Below are positions 55,901-64,000 of a stretch of DNA of 64,000 nt, one piece after another. Every line of letters starts with the position of its first letter. Within the stretch, counting starts at the first letter, position 1. The position numbers were made by a program, and so were the translations under genes. Below the pieces are notes generated by a model. The model did no database searches. It saw only the letters and a program-made list of their open reading frames with translations, and was not told the origin of the DNA. This stretch comes from Tetrapyrgos nigripes (lineage: Eukaryota; Basidiomycota; Agaricomycetes; Agaricales; Campanellaceae): contig JAACJM010000251.1 of assembly GCA_013368315.1 (NCBI GenBank), positions 54,528-118,527 on the forward strand, read 5' to 3'.

Positions 55901-56834
55901 CCACCTTCATATCCGAACTCGACTCATTACATACCGGGATTCAAATGTTCGTCATCAGGCCATGCTAACGAGATCAAGAGCAATGATACTGCGGAATGAC
56001 ATTAAGACGCAGACTCACAAGAAGAAATACCAGGCAGCATGGGAGGCGACGTTAAAGGCACATGGAGGAGATGAGAAAAGGGTAGGTTGGCCAAGGTTGA
56101 AGGATTCAGATGTCAGGTGTATATCGGGTGAGGCAGATAAGGCTTGGAGAAGTGCTCGGAAGGTCCTGGGAAAGAAGAAAAGGGGCGAGATAGAGACAGA
56201 GAAGGCGGATGAACTAATCGACGCAGCTGACCAAGCGGAACTGTCGAGAGCAGAGATAAGGGACCGTGCAGGGACTGGGACCTACAAGACGTCGTGGATC
56301 TGGATGGAGTGTGGGACGGAAAACATGATCGATGAAGAACGCATGGCTGATGGTGAGTAGTGGTCTCATTCATACATACCGAATATTGACATATGTAACC
56401 CAGGGATCCGGGTTGAGTTCTGCAAGGCGTATGCACGTCTGCAGAGATGGACAGAGGAAGTTATACTTCTCCGGGAAGAGATGAGACACACCCTCGAGAC
56501 GCTGGAGTGGCAGGCAAAGTGGTGGGAGGCCCGAGCAAATGCGCCGGCAAGGGACCCTGCCCATGCTGATGGGATTTCTGCTTACGCTCATAGCCAGGCA
56601 GCTGTTATGAGGGCTCTGCGAAATCGCTTTAGTGCGCACTGGCAAGGTTACGACACTGTTGAGAGCCTGCAGGATGAAGACGACGAGGAACAGGATGCTG
56701 CATCAAACGATATCACAGTGTTGGAGGGTGGTGATCCAGATGGTCAGGATGCTATGGATGAGGAGGAGCAGGATGATGAGGATGAGGATGATGGATATAT
56801 GGTAGAACACGAGTGCAATGAAATGGACGCTTAA
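52915..56834 (+). CDS. KDZ (CxC2) DDE transposase, two apparent frameshifts
   Basis: Multi-exon: first exons 52915-53277, 53326-53549, 53591-53975, then 54028 onward to 56834. A basic NLS (SPVKKRQR) comes first. The CxC2 zinc module follows: CPQCWRTEPGHEPLYQCQDC, CSECCRDEHKHHPFHIVK, then FLKELGVSIQLGH and VSYCNCPG. DDE landmarks: first Asp in NQFLAVDACFRLKRR (about 54300), second in INSYDICCQWC (about 54770), Glu in GVGRTDSEGIERPWANIG (about 54960). Then a long coiled-coil region and AYAHSQAAVMRALRNRF, and an acidic tail (EEEQDDEDEDD). The frame changes near 53100 and by one extra base near 53864-53867; neither has intron signals. Whether these are decay or base-calling errors is open; all catalytic residues are present. 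Confidence 0.9.
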
Positions 56835-57500
56835 TATTGTTTATTGTATAATTTCGTTGCCAGCTTGATTTATAAATCATCGAGTATTTTGGGTAATTAT
56901 GATAATAGCCATTTATTTAACGCTTTCTTTCATTTTTGGGTGCGCAGGATGACAGCGCATAAGCTAGGCGAGGTAGGCGAAGCCGCCGTGGCTCGGCTTG
57001 ATGCCTGCCTGGTTCATACCACCTTCCTGAATATACCCCGGTAGGATTTGTAAATCGCTGTATGGACTGGCCAGTATGATTTATAAATCAACTACATCAA
57101 CGGGTGACTACAGTGAAAGGTTGTATGATGCACTGAGCCAACTTCTCGAGCAGTCTAACGGTGTATATGCGTTCAATATAGCTGCATCGATGCAGCCCTC
57201 TCAAAGGAACTCATCAGTTCAGATAAGAAGGATGGAGACTGGATATCATTTTTTTGGAGATTTGCGACTGGTTCCAGGATACAGTGGTGAGTGCGACTTG
57301 GCAATACTTTTCTGTCTATAGCTGACGCGTCTGTTATCCAGCAAACTCTCCAGTTCCTCTTGACACATCTGAATCAAGTTTATACCCAAGTGACAAGAAC
57401 CTGCAAACTATCTGGTCCGTCTGCTCACCGCAACCCACTTGCAATTGCTGATGTCTTTGTTTTCAGGGAGCTCACCTTCTCCAGATTTAATGCTGCTATC
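56835..57500. other. Right arm of the KDZ element and flank
   Basis: Non-coding to the TIR (57044-57088). Beyond 57090 a stretch reads RLYDALSQLLEQSNGVYAF; it may be 5' exon debris of the cullin copy but was not recognised. Confidence 0.35.
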
Positions 57501-59110
57501 TTGGGATCTGTTGCTATCCATGAGTGACTCATGGAAGGTGTCACTGCTTGGGCAAATTTTGAGTGCAAAAACAAGTACAATTTCTGCTTTTCAACCTTTT
57601 CTTTTCCACTCACGTATGCATACTCTTCACCCAGCACTGCACATTCCCAGCGTAAAGACATATCAGCTTTGTTTAACTACCTCATGGTACACTGCCAATA
57701 CTCAGCCTTTGAAGAGCATTACATCGCTCTTACGCGCCAATGAGTCTCAGAGACTTGTTGGGGAAGGAGATGCAGAGTGTTTCTTCCAGCACGTCCAAAA
57801 CAGGATTCAAGACGAAGTCCAGCATGCAACAGAGGTGTTTTCACTGACTAGTTGGTCTATCATTAGAGAGACTACAGAAGGCTGGAGCGGTTAGCTAACT
57901 CAAGTGAGTTCCTGGTATTCTGCTTGCTCTTTCAGCTGTGCTAATGTCGTAACACAGATCTGGGACCATACATTACTGCCAAGGATTTCGTCAAGCTTTC
58001 AGAAATGTATAGGCTCTTTGGAAGAGTAGACAGACAGAAAGTACTCTGCGATACCTTCCGAGTTCATGTTACTGTGAGTGTGGCCCATTTCCTATATTCA
58101 ACTTCATGTTTACCTGTTTTCGTTTGCTTTCAGGAAAAAGTCAAATCCATTGTCAAAGACTGATCTCAAGACGACAATATGGTTCAACTTCTCCTTGATC
58201 TCAGAACTCTCGCTGAAGACACCATCAACACCTGTTTTGTTGACTCCACCTTTTCTCCTGACGAGGCCACCGCTGCAAGTGTTTCCCAACAGTCCATCCA
58301 GTTCCACCACTTCCAGAGCTCGTAATAAATCAACCGTGGTCGCTACATCCGCTACTCCAACCAGCCCAACTGCCTCTACCAGTAACCAAACCTCCAACCC
58401 AAACGCCCAACAAAGACTTTTTCTATGCCCAAGGGTTCAAAGCTCATCGATCTAAACCTGCGGAAATGATTGCTCGGTACCTTGATAAAGCTATGCAAAA
58501 AGGACAAGGGGCTCAGTCGACAAAGGAGTATGAACGGACGTTGGATAAGGTGTTGGGGTTGTACAGGTATAGTGAAGGTAAGGATGTGTTTAGGATGTTC
58601 TATCATAGGCAGTTGGTGAAGAGGTTGTTGATTGGGAAGAGTGCGAGTTGGGATGTGGAGCAGAAAATGTGAGGACTTGAGGAGTCGGAGTATCTGGTGG
58701 TTTTGGTTTTGGTCTTGGTTTTCGCCTTTGCTTTCCTTTTGATATCTCCGCTGACGATTTTGTCCCTCCTTGCTTGCAGGATACGACCCCAAGTTTGACC
58801 TTGGGGAGAGTATGTTCAACGATCTTAAGCTTTTGGAGGATTTGATGAGGGAGTACCCGGTGTGGGAGGACAAGACGAAGAAAGACGAATTGAAGGCAAA
58901 AGTATAAGAAGCTGGAACAGGACAAGCAGAAGAAGAACAAGGACATAGACGTAGACAAGATCGAGGATGCTTTGGCATATGACGGAGGGAGGATATACCG
59001 AGTGGAAGCAGAATAAGAAGAACAATCTGACGGTCATCGTACCAGTGCTTCAGCACAGTGCTTGGCCTTTCAACGTCCAGAAGAAGAAAATCATTCTATC
59101 TTTGGCATTA
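57500..59110 (+). pseudogene. Cullin (CUL4-like) pseudogene
   Basis: In order: a MEGVTAWANFE block after a stop, SQRLVGEGDAECFFQHVQ, NRIQDEVQHATEVF, VKLSEMYRLFGRVDRQKVLC, MVQLLLDLRTLAEDTINTCF, KAHRSKPAEMIARYLDKAMQ, QGAQSTKEYERTLDKVLGLY, FRMFYHRQLVKRLLIGKSAS, FNDLKLLEDLMREY and LQHSAWPFNVQKKK. These are consecutive cullin repeats and the start of the cullin-homology domain; cullins scaffold RING ubiquitin ligases. The Rbx-binding C-terminus and neddylation site are missing after 59110. Lesions: TGA at 57525 and 58161, a frame change near 57890, another near 58330, and an extra A near 58900. Introns are retained (for example about 58669-58780), so this is a DNA-level copy. It lies 0.4 kb right of the KDZ element. 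Confidence 0.8.
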
Positions 59111-59144
59111 GGTTTTGGGTAGGGATGGGATTGGGTGAGGGAAG

Positions 59145-59537
59145 GAGTGTGGTTGAGCTGAAGGAGACGCGTCTGCGACAACGCGACACAACTACAAACA
59201 CTGATGTGACTTCTCGCCTTCTGCTGACGCTGGCTCCCACAATCTTGACTAACCAGTGGATCAAGGTCATTCCTGTGCTAAACTTTATGGTACGTCGGCC
59301 TTCCTTGCAGATATCTTCCTATTCCAACATCTGCCAGTTTTCTGTCTTCTGTGTATGGCTCCCAGAAGTCCATCCAAATCAGACCATTTCATGGATATAC
59401 GTCTTTGCACTCAATGAAGACAGCGGCAGATTAGAGTACAAAATCAGCTCAACTGGCTGTATTCCCAAGACTAGACTGAGGAATGGAGAAGCCGACATGA
59501 GTCCAAGGGTTTAGGCTCGTGCACCCGGTAGAAGTGC
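59145..59537. other. Unresolved segment, possible exon
   Basis: An open stretch near 59360-59514 encodes ISWIYVFALNEDSGRLEYKI, not recognised. No splice partners were found. Confidence 0.25.
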
Positions 59538-59783
59538 TTGGAAGGGAATGGCATATGCCATCGGTGGGTTTTAGGGCATTCTAGGTTATATGCCCTAACT
59601 GTTACTTCAGAGAATGAAGCCCACTGCCAAATACTGTGGTACGCCACTAGAATTGTGCGATCATGCCCAGATTGTCATGTGGTCCATCGAGAAGAATTTT
59701 GCATGGAGACAGACTTAGGGTTTGAGGAGCTTTGTCTCGTCATCGACACGGCAAAGCGAATTGTAGAAATGAGGGGAGTGTAA
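59538..59783 (+). CDS. Hypothetical short protein with paired Cys
   Basis: 81 codons; the second half reads VRSCPDCHVVHREEFCMETD, then LGFEELCLVIDTAKRIVEMR, non-repetitive and protein-like. The CxxC with a later Cys could bind metal. Unrecognised; the N-terminus is uncertain. Confidence 0.25.
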   Translation: MEGNGICHRWVLGHSRLYALTVTSENEAHCQILWYATRIVRSCPDCHVVHREEFCMETDLGFEELCLVIDTAKRIVEMRGV

Positions 59784-60129
59784 ACTGGACACTTTTCGCT
59801 TTTGGTGCTATCTCGCTTTCGACTTTGATTTGCCTGCTGTCGTTTTGCTATTTCACCATCGACTTGCTGCCATTGTTATAACTAAAATTGTAACCAAAAA
59901 TTCTTTTTGGACTTTGTCGATAACTAAAGTTGTAGCCAATGGTTGCTACTGATCAAGGACAAGCAAGTGAGTTGACTCTCTTTTCTTTTTTCTTTTGTGG
60001 TTTCTTGTGGAAACACGGCTCTGTTTCCTTTTCCGTGTTACCACTTCATTTCACTGCATGAAGCTAACCGCATGTACATCGACTGCTTTACCTCCCCCCC
60101 AGAACTCAAGTTGCAATACCGACGTCTGC

Positions 60130-61030
60130 AATTCACACACCCTATAGCGCTATTCCCAACCCCGTTTCCTTGTGTGCAATTTGAACAGCGTCGACTACTA
60201 TAACACACTGTACGCGCGAATTGCCCTTGAAACGGATTCTTAGATGAGGTTATGGGGTGTTGAAAGTAGACGATTTCGTAGGGAAGCTTTGGACCGGCTG
60301 GAAAGCCTTGAGGGATAAGGGTCTACAACAGGTACACTTCATCATTTATATCTCGGACTTTTGCTCACATATGATGCTACATGTGTCTGAAGATAGCAAT
60401 GTTTCAATACGTGTTCAATACCATCTCATCATCTTTCAGTACACTGTCTCAAAAGGTCTCTGAAATGCATAGGTGAGTACTTTGTATTCAAAGTATATGA
60501 AATGGCACTAATACTCGAACAGACATGTACATCTTTGCGCTTTCAAACAGGCTTTTATGATTCCTCCCCTTACCTTCAAGCGGACAATCTTCCTCCCAAC
60601 GATACCATTGCTGGGCCCGTAGAAGGTCTCGCAGCTGCACACACAGCATATGATGTTCCAAGGTATGTTAGTCTCCTCAACATTGTTTACTGCTCTCACT
60701 ATCATGTACCCAAATCCTGTTCATTGTCCAACCTGGAGAAAAGGAACGTCTTCGACCAGCTATGCTGGAATATGAGCTGTTGGAAAAGTATGTCATCCGT
60801 CGGTTTATATTCCTTCTCTTCACTTATCTCTTGTAACTCTCTACAGACACTCCATCAAAGTCATCCGCCTCACCTTCGACGAACTCTCTTCCTGCGCTAG
60901 CGTATCCTCCATTCAACGCTCCCCTCTTCACCACTCTTTCATCACTCCACTTTCCACCCGGAGCATCACCCTCATCAAAATTTCCACTATCTACTTCCGC
61001 ACAGCCTACACCCCCACCGACTTCCCCACC
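60130..61030 (+). pseudogene. Glutathione synthetase pseudogene (eukaryotic type)
   Basis: Remnants follow the fungal enzyme in order: HPIALFPTPFP, then ARIALETD, VDDFVGKLWTGWKALRDKGL, LPPNDTIAGPVEGLAAAHTA, EKRNVFDQ and LEYELLEK (in different frames because of a missing base), HSIKVIRLTFDELSSCASVS and YFRTAYTPTDFPTSSHY. The enzyme joins gamma-glutamylcysteine to glycine using ATP. Stops occur (60200, 60240 region and TAG at about 61028), and the ATP-grasp C-terminal half is missing. Exon-intron structure is visible, so it is not a retrocopy. A start exon may lie at 59939 (ATG). Confidence 0.75.
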
Positions 61031-61149
61031 TCATCCCACTACTAGTACTCTCAAGTCTTTGGCAACTCAACTGCACCGACACCCTTATGGGCTTCCACCT
61101 CACCGAGCAGGTAATTTCAATTACCATTGACAACACTTAAGCTTCCGTC

Positions 61150-61620
61150 TTCGTGCCTTGGGGAGGTGCCCCTCAGAACGGCTTCTGCAGGATGGAGTTG
61201 ATCGCTCAGAACAAGTTGAACGACGTTATGGAGGTCGGGGTCACAAGGTTTCATTTCTCCATCCAGGAGAACAACCAGCTACCTCTGAACTTTACTCATG
61301 AATACCAAGCTGCAAATCGGTTCGTCATATTACTTTACTTTCTGCTCCTACTAGGTAGCTTATGAAAACAATATTCTCAAACATCCAGGTACTCCCTTCA
61401 CCAACCCAACCCAATCCCTTCCTGGTTCAGACGCGCATGCCTTGAAAATCCGCGACCACTCCCTGACTTTACCCCATCCACATGGCATAACTTTGTTGTT
61501 CAAGTAGACTGGGATCAGCGAACACTCCAAGTGTTCTATTCCACGGACGGAGAAACCTTGGAAGCGGTTACGGACGTGGTGCAGATCTGCCAAATGGTGA
61601 GTTTTCCATTTTGGTGCTCA
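61150..61620 (+). CDS. Unrecognised gene segment, two possible exons
   Basis: The first stretch (61153-61320) reads FCRMELIAQNKLNDVMEVGV; the second (about 61388-61597) reads RYSLHQPNPIPSWFRRACLE, then WHNFVVQVDWDQRTLQVFYS. Both look like real beta-rich protein sequence, with a GT-AG intron between. The function is not recognised. It may be another gene fragment of the kind found just upstream. Confidence 0.3.
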
Positions 61621-61669
61621 TGCTATTTTTTTTCCCTCGACAATACTCTAATTTACTGCAAAGAGAGTT

Positions 61670-62540
61670 TTGGGAGTAAGCGCAGGTGCAGGCATACAGG
61701 TTACTCACGCCCAACAGGACCAGGATCAGATATAGGGTCACGACGATCCCTGCGGACTAGTAAAGATAGCAAGAACTTACATGAAGATTCTGCACTTGAC
61801 GCTCTCGAGCCCAGCTATCAATTCAGCAGACAGGTTCTCTTTGGTAAACTGGTACTAGCTTTGACCATGTGGATGGTAACATTCTTGGGTGTAGAAAATC
61901 ATTTGTGTTTCTTTCACGCAGATGCATCTTGCAGTGGACACGTTGGAAACGCGACTGCGTCAAGCCACTGATGCGCCTGCGTCCTATTCTGACTCCGGAA
62001 ATACGATATATCTGCAGACTTATCTGAACTCTGGATAGATGGTCCATTTGGACTCCTATCTGCACCTGTATCTGTGCTTCAGATATACGGGATTTCTGGA
62101 CATGTATCCGGAGCTTTAAAAGGTTACCTTTCTTTTGTTTGAATAGCTATACAAATTAGGCGTCTTTTTGTACATCTTTACATAGATTACATGTGCCATC
62201 TTTTCATTTACCTATCAAGTGTAATTAGGGGTTTCCAGATGTACGTTCTTTCTGTACGAATATTTAGAGTCAAAATATAACATTTATTTGTATATATATC
62301 TGAACTCCAAATACATCCTACTTTCGTACACCTATCTGCTCATCTATCCGTCGAGCCGATAGAAACTTACTTCCGGCGTGTGAGCGTCGAGCGAGCAGCA
62401 GTGTCCACGTGAAGCGGTCACAAATTGGTCACAAATGTCACATACAGTAGCTGCGAAAATTGATGCCGCTTCCTTTTTTGGAATTTAGCTCCGGTCTGGT
62501 TTCTGGGTTACTTCTTGATTCGGGATGGGTCAGGATATAT
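61670..62540. other. Gene-free region with CTATCTG-type repeats
   Basis: No supported gene. Degenerate TATCTG/GGATA units at about 62000-62110 and again, in related order, at 62290-62350 suggest another small TIR element. Confidence 0.3.
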
Positions 62541-62557
62541 GACGGGTATCAGAAATC

Positions 62558-63942
62558 TGCGGTACCCCATGCGGGTACACAGCGGGTACATGCGGGTGAT
62601 GCGGGTGATGCGGGTACCCATTACCCTTTGCTTATCATGTAGAATCTTAGTTGATTAAGCCTTCTAATTGCTCTTTTTATTGTGTAGATAGTCCTTTCAA
62701 AATGCAGAGTCTGTTGTGTAGCAATTTCACAAAGAACAGAACGCGCTGTCGGTATTGAGGTAAAATCATTCATACAAAAATGATGGGATTTACGTATATG
62801 CAAGACTCAGCATCACCTATCATTGACACTTTCTGACCCACTCTGCACTTACTTTTGCCCTTCTCTGCAAATGGGACTGCTTGTAAGTATGAGTATCCAA
62901 CGTTACATAGCCTTAGTTGCATAGAATATTCTTTTTGTAGAAATGGCTTGGTAAAAGCATCATACGGCCCGCTGTTGATGCTACTTTAGCAGGCAGGTTA
63001 GTGTACCAGCATGAAAGGCAGTTCAGTCACAAATCACAGCCAAAAAATCTAAGGCCAGATTTGACATTTTCTATTTATTTTTTTTTTGGATTTCTTCTGG
63101 ATTTTTTTTGGTCAGAGAGACTGAGCTTTCATTCATGCCAGGACAGTAGTATGTATGTGCAAATAGCCGTTCATTCTCTTCAACGGACTCTCATACAACA
63201 TCAAGGCAAGAAACATAGTACCCGCATAGGTACCCGCATAGGTACCCGCATGGGTACCCGCATGTGCACAGCCACTGCGGGTACCATGCGGGTACCATTC
63301 GTGAGCATTACTAACATCCACACAACATCTAACAGTTTGAAAACAAGGAATGCTGTAGCTTCTGTACTAATAGCCAGTACCTTGACATGCTCAATGTGTA
63401 GAAGTAAATTTCTATCATAAATTCTAGTAAACCTTGGGCTGAATTCACATTGATCTTGACTTTTCTAGAATTGGATGAACAAATTACTTTATTGAACACT
63501 TGAAACATTGACTCAGTGATGTATTAGAATGAGTATGTTGCATTTACACTGCGAACCACGAAGAGTTTTATTGATGCAGGCTTCATTTCAAGTCTAAGGT
63601 AATTTGGGTACATAATTCATAGAATATTGGCATGCAGAGAATGGAAATAGTCTCTAGTGCATGCAATAAGCTTTTGGCAAAAATATCTAGGCTGCTTTGT
63701 AGAGAAATACTCGAGTTAGGAATGAGACTACTGCAGATGGGAGTGAGTGGCTGTGCTTACCCATGTACATTTGAGTTTCACTACACTTCGTTGAAGTCTA
63801 TCTACAAGCTCTATATTCACTTTTATGTCTCTCTACTATGTTACAAATGCTCGTATGTATGCCATAGAATGCTGAACTCAAATATTTAATGGTACCCGCA
63901 GCCCACCCGCAGACCCGCATGGGTACCCGCAGATTTCCCTAT
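62558..63942. repeat. GGTACCCGCAT repeat clusters (hAT-like subterminal repeats)
   Basis: Three clusters: 62558-62622 (units of GCGGGTAC/ATGCGGGT), 63218-63298 (units of GTACCCGCAT, then inverted GCGGGTACC) and 63890-63942 (GTACCCGCA units). The first and second are in opposite orientation, 600 bp apart, as at the two ends of a non-autonomous hAT-like element. No transposase is present between them. Unit spacing is irregular, unlike a CRISPR. Confidence 0.6.
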
Positions 63943-64000
63943 ACCGGATATATGAGAGAAGACGACTGCACCACTTTTCTAGTGTTGTGAAGGCTGGGAG

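Larger units (their letters stand above)
44541..57090. mobile_element. KDZ (CxC2) DNA transposon, about 12.5 kb
   Basis: Terminal inverted repeats of about 45 bp (left 44543-44588, right 57044-57088) share AAATCATACTGGCCAGTCC and ATTTACAAATCCTAC. Inside are four genes: two leftward (46329-49681, 49831-50645) and two rightward (51538-52472, 52915-56834). The last encodes a CxC2 DDE transposase of the Kyakuja-Dileera-Zisupton group. Left subterminal DNA is full of tandem duplications. The element abuts a Gypsy integrase fragment on the left and lies close to a cullin pseudogene on the right. A target duplication was not identified. Confidence 0.85.

Noticed and set aside
44541..57090. A clean target-site duplication for the KDZ element
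   Set aside because: Flanks (…GTACAATTA and AAATCAACT…) do not match; the exact outer ends may be off by several bases.
62558..63942. Possible CRISPR-like repeat array
   Set aside because: Units are short, irregularly spaced and switch orientation, in a eukaryotic context; they are better explained as transposon subterminal repeats.

Overview
The window reads as nuclear DNA of an Agaricomycete-type basidiomycete fungus. The evidence is multi-exon genes with 45-70 bp introns (GT-AG, one GC-AG), an Agaricomycete-type small secreted protein, and a dense, nested load of KDZ (CxC2), PIF/Harbinger, hAT, Ty3/Gypsy and Helitron DNA. It looks like an accessory, repeat-rich chromosome segment. Few host genes are intact; most recognisable host genes are broken copies.

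Layout. 1-2.2 kb: a decayed membrane-protein fragment and an intact secreted protein (1647-2192). 2.2-5.0 kb: a TTA-flanked MITE and inverted repeats. 5.0-5.8 kb: a frameshifted unknown gene. 6.8-12.2 kb: a GNAT acetyltransferase whose fourth intron holds a nest of transposons (outer TIR element, inside it a 3.35-kb Harbinger, inside that a 279-bp foldback element). 12.5-15 kb: an hAT fossil and a multi-pass membrane protein with a premature stop. 15.3-18.5 kb: three hairpin repeats with minisatellite arms. 19.3-24.1 kb: a decayed OTU1 deubiquitinase, a tRNA-derived SINE, foldback and tandem MITEs, and a KDZ C-terminal fossil. 24.9-26.5 kb: a nearly intact ten-exon aldo-keto reductase. 29.8-33.3 kb: a Gypsy gag-protease remnant. 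33.4-36.4 kb: an orphan zinc/SIM exon, a strongly G-poor tract and a TUP1-like WD40 fossil. 38.0-40.3 kb: a TET/JBP-like dioxygenase gene with three in-frame TGAs. 40.8-42.4 kb: a Helitron Rep fragment. 42.4-44.5 kb: Gypsy LTR and integrase/chromodomain pieces. 44.5-57.1 kb: a 12.5-kb KDZ element with about 45-bp terminal inverted repeats. 57.5-61.0 kb: cullin and glutathione synthetase pseudogenes. 62.5-63.9 kb: hAT-like GGTACCCGCAT repeat clusters.

The most coherent system is the KDZ element. It has two leftward genes (a 1020-residue protein of unknown function and a small basic/coiled-coil protein), a spacer of about 0.9 kb, and two rightward genes (a viroplasmin/RNase H1-N-like protein and the CxC2 DDE transposase). 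The three companion genes have splice-consistent open frames; the transposase shows two apparent 1-nt frameshifts. A TET/JBP-like gene lies about 4 kb to the left of the element. Many broken genes carry stops or substitutions that fit C-to-T change at CpG (mostly CGA to TGA), consistent with cytosine methylation or RIP-like mutation. Several other lesions are single-base changes in homopolymers and could be assembly errors. All identifications were made by eye, without database searches.
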